This document shows, piece by piece, positions 49,882 to 58,861 of a stretch of DNA of 64,000 bases. Made by a program: the position numbers and the translations under genes. The DNA comes from JAHJQZ01 sp963676075. GTDB lineage: Bacteria > Pseudomonadota > Alphaproteobacteria > Rhizobiales > Devosiaceae. How positions within the stretch are numbered: position 1 is the stretch's first letter; each line of letters begins with the position of its first letter. The stretch spans positions 124,001 through 188,000 of the forward strand of contig CAXXNZ010000001.1 of NCBI GenBank assembly GCA_963676075.2, given 5' to 3'. The notes under the pieces were generated by a model that was given only the letters and a program-made list of their open reading frames with translations, had not been told where the DNA came from and searched no databases.

Positions 49882-50892
49882 ATGACATATGCCGCCGCCG
49901 CAACGCTCTCCCGCCGCAATTTCCTGACCGGCCTTGGTCTTGCCGGCGCCGCCAGTCTGTTGCCGATGACCCGGCCATTTGCCGCCAGCCTTAGCGAACC
50001 GCTAACGGTGTGGGGCATTCCGGCTTCGCCATCAGCGGTGTTCGCCCGGGCCGTGGCTTCGGGTGCGCTCGACAGTGTGGCGCCCGGCGCCAAGTTCGAT
50101 ATCTGGAAATCGACCGACCAGATGCGGGCCGGCATCGCCACTGGCGATTTCAAGCTGTTCGCCACCTCAAGCTATGCTGCCGCCAATTTCTACAATCGCG
50201 GTGCCGGCACGCGCATGGTCAATATCGTGACCTGGGGCGTGCTCTATGTGATGGCGCGCGACGAGAGCATCACGAAAATCGAGGATCTGGCTGGCAAGAC
50301 CATCCTCAACTCCAACAAGAACGAAGCTCCGGACCTGATCTTCCGGCTGATTCTGAAATGGGCCGGCCTTGACCCGGACAAGGACGTGAACATCGAATAT
50401 GTCGGCTCGCCCAACGAAGAGGTGCCGCTTTTCCTCAACGGACGCGCCGATGTCGCCGTCATGCACGAGCCGGCCTCGACCGCGGCGCTGATGAAAGCCA
50501 AGGCGGAAGGCATCCCGTTGTTCCGCGCTTTCGATGTCACCGAGGTCTACGGCAAATACACCGGTCGCGGCCCGCGCATTCCGCAGGTCGGTCTGGCGGT
50601 CAACGAAGCCTTCCTCGAAGCTCACGAGGATGTCGTGCGCGCCACCCATGAGGCTTGCGTCGAAGCCGGCAAGTGGGTTCTGGAAAACCCCAAGGAAGCT
50701 GGCGCTCTGTCGGCCGAAACCCTGCCTTTGCCGGCCCCGGTCATTGCCAATTCTCTGCCATTCGTGCATCTCGACGTGAAGACGGCGAAGGAATCGCGCG
50801 CCGATATCGAGGCCTATTTCGATCTACTGATGGACCTCGATCCCGGCATCGTCGGCGGCAAGAAGCCCGACTCGGGCTTTTACTGGGGCTGA
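49882..50892 (+). CDS. NitT/TauT-type ABC transporter substrate-binding protein (Tat-exported)
   Basis: 336 residues with a twin-arginine signal (LSRRNFLTGLGLAGAASLLP). The mature protein is a type 2 periplasmic binding fold: LTVWGIPASPSAVF, then KLFATSSYAAANFYNRG, IEDLAGKTILNSNKNEAPD and RADVAVMHEPASTAAL. NitT/TauT members bind nitrate, taurine or other sulfonates, thiamine precursors and similar solutes; the substrate here cannot be assigned. The Tat signal suggests folding or cofactor loading before export. It is first of a three-gene transporter operon and diverges from the [FeFe] hydrogenase operon across a region with FNR-like boxes. Confidence 0.82.
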   Translation: MTYAAAATLSRRNFLTGLGLAGAASLLPMTRPFAASLSEPLTVWGIPASPSAVFARAVASGALDSVAPGAKFDIWKSTDQMRAGIATGDFKLFATSSYAAANFYNRGAGTRMVNIVTWGVLYVMARDESITKIEDLAGKTILNSNKNEAPDLIFRLILKWAGLDPDKDVNIEYVGSPNEEVPLFLNGRADVAVMHEPASTAALMKAKAEGIPLFRAFDVTEVYGKYTGRGPRIPQVGLAVNEAFLEAHEDVVRATHEACVEAGKWVLENPKEAGALSAETLPLPAPVIANSLPFVHLDVKTAKESRADIEAYFDLLMDLDPGIVGGKKPDSGFYWG

Positions 50893-50894
50893 GG

Positions 50895-50944
50895 AGCGCG
50901 TCCAGGAAAACTGGGTACCGGTTTTCCGGTTCGGACACGCGACC
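50895..50944. repeat. REP-like interspersed element, copy 2 (short)
   Basis: CGCGTCCAGGAAAACTGGGTACCGGTTTTCCGGTTCGGACACGCG is an inverted repeat with the same GGAAAACCGG/TTCGGACACGCG blocks as the element at 61833-61940, in the opposite orientation. It sits between the binding-protein and permease genes and may modulate their relative expression. Confidence 0.65.
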
Positions 50945-50974
50945 ACCAATGACCAAGGGCGGTAAAACGGGCCT

Positions 50975-51778
50975 GTGCGCAAGGACGAAACGCGAGCGTT
51001 GAATGGCCGCAAACCGCAGCGCGCGGCCTGGGGCTACGGCCTTGTCGGCATCGCGCTGCTGCTCGGTTTGTGGGAATGGGGGCATCACGCCTACGGGTCA
51101 CTGGTGCTCCCGTCTCTTGCCGACACCGCGCAAACGCTGATGGCGATGATCGCTGATGGCAAGGTCGGCCCGGCGCTGTGGACGACCTTCGGCAATTCGG
51201 CAATGGGCTGGGCCGTCGGGGTTCTCGCCGGCAGCCTTGCCGGCACGCTGGCCGGGTTGCGCGATGGCGTCCGTCTGACGCTGCAACCGATTTCCGTTAT
51301 TCTGCTCGGCGTTCCGGCCATCGCCTGGATCGTACTGGCGCTGTTGTGGTTCGGCGGGCGCTGGGCGGTGGTGTTTACCGTCGGCGTTGCCATAGCACCT
51401 ATCGTCTTTGCCGCAGCAGTTCAGGGCGCGCGCAGCCTTGACGGTGAACTGGCGCGCATGGCGCGGGCTTTCCGCGCGCCGTTCTCGGCGCTGGCGGTCG
51501 ATGTCTACGGCCCGCACATGTTCAGCTATCTGTTCCCGGCGCTGGCGACGACACTGGCCATGAGCTGGAAGGTCTCGGTGATGGCGGAACTGCTTTCCGG
51601 CTCCGGCGGCATCGGCGACGGCATTGCTACGGCGCGGGCGCAGGTCGACACCGCCGCGACCATGGCGTGGATCGTTGTCGTCGTTTGCGTGCTGGTCGTC
51701 GTCGATAACCTTATTCTGCGCAACATGCAGAACCGCATGGAGTTGTGGCGTCTCGACGACACGGGCAGGCGCTCATGA
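50975..51778 (+). CDS. NitT/TauT-type ABC transporter permease
   Basis: 267 residues from GTG 50975. Six hydrophobic segments are visible (for example YGLVGIALLLGLWEW, GWAVGVLAGSLAGTLAG, WIVVVVCVLVVVDNLIL). The cytoplasmic EAA-like loop is around ELARMARAFRAPFSALAVDVYGP. BPD_transp_1 family inner-membrane subunit. Its TGA overlaps the ATPase ATG (ATGA). The start codon and spacer are unusual: a repeat fills the 82 nt before it, and no strong ribosome site is seen apart from a weak AAGG-like stretch. Confidence 0.82.
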   Translation: MRKDETRALNGRKPQRAAWGYGLVGIALLLGLWEWGHHAYGSLVLPSLADTAQTLMAMIADGKVGPALWTTFGNSAMGWAVGVLAGSLAGTLAGLRDGVRLTLQPISVILLGVPAIAWIVLALLWFGGRWAVVFTVGVAIAPIVFAAAVQGARSLDGELARMARAFRAPFSALAVDVYGPHMFSYLFPALATTLAMSWKVSVMAELLSGSGGIGDGIATARAQVDTAATMAWIVVVVCVLVVVDNLILRNMQNRMELWRLDDTGRRS

Positions 51779-52512
51779 GCCGCGACGCGCTTGTCTTTGA
51801 GGACCTGAGTTTCACCTATGCCGAGCAAAAAGTTCTCGACGGCATCGACCTGACCGTGCCCGCAGGGCAGGTGACGGCGCTGATGGGGCCGTCCGGCTGC
51901 GGCAAGAGTACGCTCGTCTCGCTGGCCGCCGGTTTGCTGGCGCCGACTTCGGGCCGGGCGCGCGGCGAGAACAAGCGCGTCGGTGTGCTGTTCCAGGACC
52001 CGTTGCTGCTGCCGTGGCGAACGGCGCTGGCCAATGTCGGCTTTGCCCTCAAGGCCGATGGTGTGAGCGCGGGTGAGCGCAAGGACAGGGGGCGTGCGGC
52101 GCTGGCAACGGTGGGACTCAGCGGCGGCGATATCGACAAATATCCGCGTCAACTTTCCGGCGGCATGCGACAGCGCGTGGCTCTGGCGCGGGCGCTGGTG
52201 ATCAAACCGGACCTGCTGCTGCTCGACGAACCCTTAAGCGGGCTCGACGTGTCGCTGGCCCGGCAGATGCTCGCCCTGGTACGGTCGGTGGTCGAAGCGG
52301 ACGGTGTCTCGGCCATGGTGGTCACCCACGATGCCCGCGAGGCGGCGCGTTTCGCCGAACGGGTCTATGTGCTGTCGGCCGGGCCGGCGCAGGTCATGGT
52401 TTTCCGCGAGTTGCCCGGACGCCCGGGTGCGCGGTCCGAAATCGAAATCGAGGATGCGACCGAGGCCATCGTGACCGATCTCGAACATATCGACGCCAAA
52501 GCGACTGCCTGA
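51775..52512 (+). CDS. NitT/TauT-type ABC transporter ATP-binding protein
   Basis: 245 residues from ATG 51775, overlapping the permease stop; the frame start 30 nt earlier is inside the permease gene. ATPase motifs are complete: Walker A GPSGCGKST, Q-loop LFQDPLLLPW, signature LSGGMRQRVALARAL, Walker B LLLLDEPLSGLD and switch His in VVTHDAREA. It powers the transporter encoded by the two genes before it. A bidirectional terminator follows 25 nt later. Confidence 0.88.
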   Translation: MSRDALVFEDLSFTYAEQKVLDGIDLTVPAGQVTALMGPSGCGKSTLVSLAAGLLAPTSGRARGENKRVGVLFQDPLLLPWRTALANVGFALKADGVSAGERKDRGRAALATVGLSGGDIDKYPRQLSGGMRQRVALARALVIKPDLLLLDEPLSGLDVSLARQMLALVRSVVEADGVSAMVVTHDAREAARFAERVYVLSAGPAQVMVFRELPGRPGARSEIEIEDATEAIVTDLEHIDAKATA

Positions 52513-52529
52513 CCGACGGTCTGAGATAT

Positions 52530-52568
52530 AAAAAAAACCGCGCGCTCCGAAGGAAGCGCGCGGTTTTT
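52530..52568. terminator. Bidirectional terminator between convergent operons
   Basis: Perfect 10-bp stem ACCGCGCGCT / AGCGCGCGGT (52537-52546 and 52555-52564), loop CCGAAGGA, with an A run on the left and T4-5 on the right. It can therefore stop the transporter operon on plus and the PFOR operon on minus. Confidence 0.88.
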
Positions 52569-52619
52569 GAGTGTTGGGGCATAGCGGGAGAATTCAGATC
52601 CTCCCAGCCGCCAGTTTTC

Positions 52620-53612
52620 CTAGCTCTCGAAACCCTGCAGCACCTTGATGTAGTTGGCGCGTTCGTAGGCTTCGGGATTCTCGACCTTGGCGTGGCTCAG
52701 CTTGCCGCGAATGTCAGCCGGCGAGGCAAGACCGCGGGCCTTGAGCCATTCGGTGAGGCCGTCGACGAGCACCTGCATGTGCTGGGGACCGTGACGGAGC
52801 AGCGCCGAGGTGGTCATGACGGTATCGGCACCGGCCAGCAGATACTTGATGACGTCGTCTGTCGTTTCGACGCCGGTGGTGGCTGCCAGCGAGGCGTTGA
52901 TCCGACCGGACAGCACGCCGATCCACAGAAGCGGCAGACGCATTTCAGCCGGCTTCGACAGTTCGAGACTGGTGTCGAGGCTGAGGTTCAGCGGATCGAT
53001 ATCGGGCTGGTAGAAGCGGTTGAACAACACCAGGCCCTTGGCGCCGGCCTCGACCAGCCTGCCGGCCATGTGACCGGTTGAGCTGAAGTAGGGGCCGATC
53101 TTGACCGCCACCGGCAGCTTGACCGCCGAGACAACCGAGGAAACGACGTCGAGATAGCGCTGTTCGACATCGGCGCCCGAGAGCGAGATATCGGACGGCA
53201 CGTAGAAGATGTTGAGCTCGATCGCCTGAGCTCCAGCAGCTTCCATATCCTTGGCGTAGTCGATCCAGCCGCTCTTGGTCGTACCGTTGAGGCTGGCGAT
53301 CACCGGAATCTCAAGTTCCTTGGCGGCCTGTTCGACGAGGCGCAGGTAGCCTGAGGAGTCGAAAGCATATTCGGCTTCGGCCGGGAAGTAGCTCAGCGCT
53401 TCGCCGAAACTTTCCGAACCAGAACCGATCAACGCGTCGACCATTTCCTGCTCGCGGGTGATCTGTTCCTCGAAGATGGAGGGCAGGATCACGGCGCCAG
53501 CGCCGTGATCCGCGATCTGCTTGAGACCATCGATCTGTTGTCCGATTGGGCTCGGACTGGCGATCAGCGGGTTCCTCAGGGAGAGGCCGAGATAATTGGT
53601 TTTCATGTCCAT
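52620..53612 (-). CDS. Dihydroorotate-dehydrogenase-like protein of the PFOR operon
   Basis: 330 residues from ATG 53612 (MDMKTNYLGLSLRNPL), with GGAG upstream; the longer frame lies over PFOR. A flavin-binding TIM barrel of the DHODH/PreA class: LRNPLIASPSPIG, PVIASLNGTTKSGW, LPVAVKIGPYFS and ADTVMTTSALLRHGP. It lacks the Fe-S extension of PreA, and DHODH catalytic details differ, so pyrimidine synthesis is not its likely job. It lies 14 nt after PFOR on the same transcript. A flavoprotein linked to the ferredoxin pool is inferred, with unknown substrate. Confidence 0.78.
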   Translation of the reverse strand: MDMKTNYLGLSLRNPLIASPSPIGQQIDGLKQIADHGAGAVILPSIFEEQITREQEMVDALIGSGSESFGEALSYFPAEAEYAFDSSGYLRLVEQAAKELEIPVIASLNGTTKSGWIDYAKDMEAAGAQAIELNIFYVPSDISLSGADVEQRYLDVVSSVVSAVKLPVAVKIGPYFSSTGHMAGRLVEAGAKGLVLFNRFYQPDIDPLNLSLDTSLELSKPAEMRLPLLWIGVLSGRINASLAATTGVETTDDVIKYLLAGADTVMTTSALLRHGPQHMQVLVDGLTEWLKARGLASPADIRGKLSHAKVENPEAYERANYIKVLQGFES

Positions 53613-53625
53613 TCTTGGCTCTCCT

Positions 53626-56600
53626 CTAGAACTTGCCGCCCGCACCCATGGCACGCGAGGCATCGGGGCCTGCGTCCATTTGCGCGAACTCTTCATAGGT
53701 CTGGTACTTTTCGAGGATCTGCTTCTGGGCTTCCTCGAGCAGCATTGCCGCATCCTCGGGACGGTTCACGGACAGGGCGCGATAACGAAGCTCGTTATAG
53801 GCATAGTCCTTGAACTTGAGTGTCGGACGCGGGGAGTCGAGGCGGAACGGCGCCTTGCCGACATCCCTGAGCGCCGGGTCATACCGAAGCAGCGGCCAGT
53901 AGCCGGAAGCGACCGCCTTCTGCTGCTGGCTGAGACCGGTCTTCATGTCGATGCCGTGCGAGATGCAGTGGCTGTAGGCCAGGATGATCGACACGCCTGG
54001 ATAGGCCTCGGCTTCGCGGAACGCCTGCAGCGTCTGCTGCGGATTGGCGCCGAAGGCGACCTGGGCAACATAGACGTTACCGTAGGAAACCGCCTGCAGG
54101 GCCAGATCCTTGCGCTGGGTCCGCTTGCCGGCCGCGGCGAACTTGGCGATGGCCCCGAGCGGGGTCGCCTTGGACGCCTGGCCACCGGTGTTGGAGTAGA
54201 CCTCGGTGTCCATGACCAGGATGTTGATGTTCCGGCCCGACGCCAGCACGTGGTCGAGACCACCGTAGCCGATGTCATAGGCCCAACCGTCACCACCCAC
54301 GATCCAGATCGAACGCCGGACAAGCTGGTCGACAACCGACATCAGACTTTCGGCTGCCTTGTTGCCCTTGAGGTCAAGCAGCTTGACCTTGAGCGCGCCA
54401 ACGCGTTCGCGCTGGTCGGCCAGTTCGGATTCGTGGATCTGCGGTGCCGTCAGGATGGCGTTGACCAGATCTTCGCCGACCTGAGGCGCCAGTTCCTTCA
54501 ACAGGCTTTGCGCGAGGTCCAGGTGGTTGTCGGCGGCGAGGCGGAAACCGAGACCGAACTCGGCATTGTCCTCGAACAGCGAGTTCGACCACGCCGGGCC
54601 ACGTCCGTCCTTGTCCTTGGTCCATGGGGTCACCGGCAGGTTGCCCGAATAGATCGAGGAGCAGCCTGTGGCATTGGCCACCATCAGGCGGTTGCCGAAC
54701 AGCTGGCTGAGCAGCTTGACATAAGGCGTTTCGCCGCAACCGGCGCAGGCGCCGTTGAACTCGAACAGCGGCTGCAGGAACTGGACACCGCGGACATTGG
54801 CGAAATCGACCCGCGCCCGGTCATTGACCGGGAGTTTTTCGAAGAAGCCCATGGTCTTGCGGCCATCCGCGACAATCAGCTCGTCCTTGAGCGTCATGTT
54901 GATGGCCTTGACGCCGGGCTCCACCGCACTCTGGGCGGGGCAGGCTTCGACGCACAGGCCGCAACCGGTGCAATCCTCGACATAGAACGCCAGCGAGAAC
55001 TGAGCGTCCGGATAGCCGCGGGAGTTGATCGGCGCCGACTTGAAGCCGCCCGGAGCACCCTCGAGCTCGGCCTTGTCGAAATACTTCGAGCGGATGACCG
55101 AGTGCGGGCACACGAACGAGCACTGGCCGCACTGAATGCACAGATCCTCGCGCCAGATCGGAACCTCGTCGGCGATGTTGCGCTTTTCCCAGGCGGCGGT
55201 GCCGGTGGGATAGGTGCCATCGACCGGGATCTTGGAGACCGGGATGAGATCCCCGAGGTTGTCCATCATCGGGCCCGTGACTTCGCGCACGAATTCGGGC
55301 GCATCTGCCGGCACGGCCGGAGGACGCTCGAAATTCGAGGAGACGGCATCGGGAACCTCGACCTCGTAGAGCCGTTCCAGGGCTCCGTCGACGCCGGCGA
55401 AGTTCTTTTCGACGACGGCGCGACCCTTCTTGGAATAGGTCTTCTCGATCGCGGCCTTGATCTTGGCGATCGCTTCGTCGCGCGGCAGCACGCCGGAAAG
55501 GGCGAAGAAGCAGGTCTGGAGGATCGTGTTGGTCCGCGAGCCGAGGCCGACTTCACGCGCCGCCGAGGTGGCGTCGATGACGAAGAACTTCAGCTTCTTG
55601 TCGATGATCTGCTTTTGCACCGAGCGGGGCAGGTGGTTCCACACTTCATCCTTGCTGAACGGCGAGTTCAGAAGGAAGGTCGCGCCTTCGCGTGCCTGAG
55701 CCAGGACGTCCACCTTGTTCATGAAGTGGAACTGGTGGCAGGCCACGAAGCTGGCAGTGCGGATCAGGTAGGGCGCGCCGATCGGCTCGGGGCCGAAGCG
55801 GAGGTGCGAAACCGTCAAGGCGCCGGACTTGTGGCTGTCATAGACGAAATAGCCCTGCGCATAGCGTCCGCCGTCCTCGGCGATGATCTTCACCGAGTTC
55901 TTGTTGGCGCCGACGGTGCCATCCGCACCCAGACCGTAGAACATGGCCCGGACCACGTCGTCGGCTTCCGTACCATAGGAGTGGTCGACTTCGAGGCTGG
56001 TATGCATGACGTCGTCATTGATACCGACGGTGAAGTTGTTCTTCGGCTCGGGCTTTTTGAGCTCGTCGAGAACCGCCTTGACCTGGCTCGGATCGAAGTC
56101 CTTCGAGGAAAGGCCGTAGCGACCGCCGATGATGCGCGGCATGGTCTTGCGCTTGCCATTTGCAACGCCCTGGGCCAGAGCGGCGACCAGGTCGAGGTAG
56201 AGCGGCTCACCAGTTGCGCCCGGTTCCTTGGTGCGGTCGAGCGCGGCAACCGACTTGACGGTTTCCGGCAACGCCGCGAGCAGGTGCTCGGCCGAGAACG
56301 GACGATAAAGACGGACGGCGATGACGCCGACCTTTTCACCCTTGGCCGCCAGATCCCTGACGGTGTCGCGCGCCACATCGGCGCCCGAACCCATCAGTAC
56401 CAAGACGCGTTCGGCATCGGGAGCGCCGTAATAGTCGAACAGCTTGTAGTGACGGCCGATGAGCTTGCCGAGCTTGTCCATGGCATTCTGGACGATTTCC
56501 GGCACGGCGGCGTGGAACTTGTTGGTCGCTTCGCGCGACTGGAAGAACACGTCGGGGTTCATGGCGGTGCCGCGCATGACCGGATGCTCGGGATTGAGCG

Positions 56601-57228
56601 CACGGGCGCGGTGCTCCCTGACCAGATCGTCGCTGATCATGGCCCTTATGTCTTCTTCCGGGATCATGTTCAGCGTGTTGATCTCGTGAGAGGTCCGGAA
56701 GCCGTCGAAGAAGTGCATGAAGGGCACGCGCGACTCGAGCGTTGCCGCATGTGCGACGAGCGCCAGGTCATGGGCTTCCTGTACCGAGTTCGAGGCCAGC
56801 ATGGCAAAGCCGGTCGAGCGGGCCGCCATCACGTCCGAATGGTCGCCGAAGATCGACAGGGCATTGGTTGCCAGGGCGCGGGCCGCGACATGGAAAACCG
56901 TCGGCGACAGTTCGCCGGCGATCTTGAACATGTTGGGGATCATCAGCATGAGGCCCTGGGACGCCGTGAAGGTCGTCGTCAGCGCACCAGCCTGAAGCGA
57001 GCCGTGCAGGGCACCAGCAGCGCCGCCTTCGGACTGCATTTCCTGGATGGAAACGGAGTTGCCCCAGATGTTCTTGATGCCCGCAGAGGTCCATTCGTCG
57101 GCCAGTTCGGCCATCGGCGAGGACGGGGTGATCGGGAAGATCGCGCAGACCTCGTTTACCTTGTAGGCGATGTGAGCGACGGCCGTGTTGCCGTCCATTG
57201 TGGCCTTTTTGGCCTGTTTCTCAGCCAT
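53626..57228 (-). CDS. nifJ: Pyruvate:ferredoxin (flavodoxin) oxidoreductase, single-chain
   Basis: Start ATG 57228, overlapping the upstream gene by 8 nt; 1200 residues, the normal length of homodimeric PFOR. Domain I begins with DGNTAVAHIAYKVNEVCAIFPITPSSP (pyruvate site). Next come domain III with GREP-type acyl-CoA contacts, a two-cluster ferredoxin domain (CIQCGQCSFVCPHS, CTGCGLCVEACPAQ) and the TPP domain with GACAGCGETPYVKL and ATGCSSIYSGNLP, ending with the GGDGWAYDIGYGG Mg-TPP motif. It oxidises pyruvate with CoA to acetyl-CoA and CO2 and reduces ferredoxin. An oxygen-sensitive enzyme, it marks anaerobic or micro-oxic metabolism and supplies electrons for H2 production. Confidence 0.95.
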   Translation of the reverse strand: MAEKQAKKATMDGNTAVAHIAYKVNEVCAIFPITPSSPMAELADEWTSAGIKNIWGNSVSIQEMQSEGGAAGALHGSLQAGALTTTFTASQGLMLMIPNMFKIAGELSPTVFHVAARALATNALSIFGDHSDVMAARSTGFAMLASNSVQEAHDLALVAHAATLESRVPFMHFFDGFRTSHEINTLNMIPEEDIRAMISDDLVREHRARALNPEHPVMRGTAMNPDVFFQSREATNKFHAAVPEIVQNAMDKLGKLIGRHYKLFDYYGAPDAERVLVLMGSGADVARDTVRDLAAKGEKVGVIAVRLYRPFSAEHLLAALPETVKSVAALDRTKEPGATGEPLYLDLVAALAQGVANGKRKTMPRIIGGRYGLSSKDFDPSQVKAVLDELKKPEPKNNFTVGINDDVMHTSLEVDHSYGTEADDVVRAMFYGLGADGTVGANKNSVKIIAEDGGRYAQGYFVYDSHKSGALTVSHLRFGPEPIGAPYLIRTASFVACHQFHFMNKVDVLAQAREGATFLLNSPFSKDEVWNHLPRSVQKQIIDKKLKFFVIDATSAAREVGLGSRTNTILQTCFFALSGVLPRDEAIAKIKAAIEKTYSKKGRAVVEKNFAGVDGALERLYEVEVPDAVSSNFERPPAVPADAPEFVREVTGPMMDNLGDLIPVSKIPVDGTYPTGTAAWEKRNIADEVPIWREDLCIQCGQCSFVCPHSVIRSKYFDKAELEGAPGGFKSAPINSRGYPDAQFSLAFYVEDCTGCGLCVEACPAQSAVEPGVKAINMTLKDELIVADGRKTMGFFEKLPVNDRARVDFANVRGVQFLQPLFEFNGACAGCGETPYVKLLSQLFGNRLMVANATGCSSIYSGNLPVTPWTKDKDGRGPAWSNSLFEDNAEFGLGFRLAADNHLDLAQSLLKELAPQVGEDLVNAILTAPQIHESELADQRERVGALKVKLLDLKGNKAAESLMSVVDQLVRRSIWIVGGDGWAYDIGYGGLDHVLASGRNINILVMDTEVYSNTGGQASKATPLGAIAKFAAAGKRTQRKDLALQAVSYGNVYVAQVAFGANPQQTLQAFREAEAYPGVSIILAYSHCISHGIDMKTGLSQQQKAVASGYWPLLRYDPALRDVGKAPFRLDSPRPTLKFKDYAYNELRYRALSVNRPEDAAMLLEEAQKQILEKYQTYEEFAQMDAGPDASRAMGAGGKF

Positions 57229-58861
57229 GGGTTGCAATCTCCGGAGTCATTTCGATGGCATGGCAGGGGCACTGGTAGTAGCAGGTCGCGCAGCCGGTGC
57301 ATTTCTCGTAGTCGATGGCATAGCCGCGACCGGGGCCGAGCTTGGTGATCGCGTCTTCGGGACAGGCTGCGTAGCAGTTGTCGCATTCGTAGCAATCACC
57401 GCACGAGTAGCAGCGCTGGGCTTCGTACATCGCTTCGGCATTGGAAAGACCGGCGATGATTTCGTCGAAGCCGGACACACGCTTGGCCGCTTCCAGTTCC
57501 GCCTGCTTGCGCGGGTCGGCGTCCGAATAGACCGGCAGGTGCAGCTTGTCGAAGCTGACGAGGTCTGCCTTTTCGGGTTCGACATAACTCGTGCCGTTGA
57601 GCCAGGCGTCGATCGAGCGTGCGGCCTTCTTGCCGTGGCCGGTTGCAATGGTCACCGACTGGTCGCCGGGGGTCATGTCGCCGCCGGCAAAGACACCTTC
57701 GGCGCCCGTCATCATGTTGGCGTCGACCTCGACCGTGCCATTCCAGGAAAAGTTCAGTCCGGGCACATTCTTGAGGAAGCCGCTGTCCGTCTCCTGACCA
57801 AGGGCCAGAACGACGGCGTCGGCAGAGAGCTTGTCGAATTCGCCGGTCGGCTGCGGGCGGCCGTTCTCGTCAACGATCATCCGTTCGACGGTCAGTTCGT
57901 CGCCCTGGATCTCCTTGATGGTGGTCAGCCACTTGATCTTGATGCCTTCCTCGATCGCCTCGTCGGCTTCGAAGGAGTGCGCGGGCATGTGCTCGCGGTC
58001 GCGGCGATAAACGATCAGGGTCTCGGTCGCGCCGAGACGCTTGGCGGTGCGGGCCGCGTCCATGGCCGTGTTGCCACCGCCATAAACAATGACCCGCCGT
58101 CCGAGGAGCGGCGGGTCGCCAGCGCTTGTATCGTGAAGCATGTTGACGGCGTCGAGTACCTGGACGGCGTCGCGTGCCGGAATGTCTACCCGTTTGCCCA
58201 TGCCGGCGCCGATGGCGACGAACACGGCGTCAAATCCGCCGGCTTTCTTTTCGGCGTCGAGATCGGTGACCTTGTGGTTCACGACGATCTTCACGCCCAT
58301 GTCTTCGATGCGCTTGACCTCGTTGGCCAGTTCATCGCGCGGCATGCGATAGGCGGGGATGCCGAAATGCATCATGCCGCCGGCCACGGGACCGGCTTCG
58401 TGAATCTCGACCTGATGGCCGAGGCGCGCCAGGTGATAGGCCGCGCTCAGGCCCGACGGGCCGGCGCCGACGATCAGCACCTTCTTGCCGCTCGGCTCCT
58501 TGATCGGCTTGAACTTCCAGCCTTCGGCCAACGCCATGTCGCCGAGGAAACGTTCGACGGCGTGAATGGAGACGGAGGTGTCCACTTCCTTGCGATTGCA
58601 GTTGGATTCGCATGGATGGTAGCAGACGCGGCCATGCACGGCCGGCATCGGGTTCTCCGCCGTCAGCGTCTCCCAAGCTTCCTTAAATCGTCCGTCCTGG
58701 GCCAGGGCGAGCCAGCCCCTGATGTTCTCGCCAGCCGGGCAGGCATTGCTGCACGGCGGTGTGAGTGTCACATATTCCGGTCTTTTTTCGCGCACCGGGC
58801 CGGTCCCACGCGTCTCCGTGTGATCGATGGCGGGGGTGAAATCCCGAAGTCTCGTGCTCAT
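57221..58861 (-). CDS. GltD-like NAD(P)H:ferredoxin oxidoreductase with C-terminal ferredoxin domain
   Basis: 546 residues from ATG 58861. Order: N-terminal Fe-S cysteines (PPCSNACPAGENI, CYHPCESNCNRK), FAD site IVGAGPSGLSAAY, second nucleotide site VYGGGNTAMDAARTAKRLG and GVFAGGDMTPG. Then come C-terminal cysteine clusters CYSCGDCYECDNCYAACPEDAI and CTGCATCYYQCPCHAI. The added bacterial ferredoxin domain separates it from true glutamate synthase small subunit; no GltB is nearby. It is first in the operon with PFOR and a DHODH-like gene, so it probably passes electrons between PFOR-reduced ferredoxin and NADP(H). Upstream is a 536-nt control region with an inverted repeat. Confidence 0.85.
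   Translation of the reverse strand: MSTRLRDFTPAIDHTETRGTGPVREKRPEYVTLTPPCSNACPAGENIRGWLALAQDGRFKEAWETLTAENPMPAVHGRVCYHPCESNCNRKEVDTSVSIHAVERFLGDMALAEGWKFKPIKEPSGKKVLIVGAGPSGLSAAYHLARLGHQVEIHEAGPVAGGMMHFGIPAYRMPRDELANEVKRIEDMGVKIVVNHKVTDLDAEKKAGGFDAVFVAIGAGMGKRVDIPARDAVQVLDAVNMLHDTSAGDPPLLGRRVIVYGGGNTAMDAARTAKRLGATETLIVYRRDREHMPAHSFEADEAIEEGIKIKWLTTIKEIQGDELTVERMIVDENGRPQPTGEFDKLSADAVVLALGQETDSGFLKNVPGLNFSWNGTVEVDANMMTGAEGVFAGGDMTPGDQSVTIATGHGKKAARSIDAWLNGTSYVEPEKADLVSFDKLHLPVYSDADPRKQAELEAAKRVSGFDEIIAGLSNAEAMYEAQRCYSCGDCYECDNCYAACPEDAITKLGPGRGYAIDYEKCTGCATCYYQCPCHAIEMTPEIATHG

Noticed and set aside
53596..57348. 1250-residue plus-strand frame opposite PFOR
   Set aside because: An antisense shadow typical of GC-rich genes; the minus strand has complete PFOR motifs.
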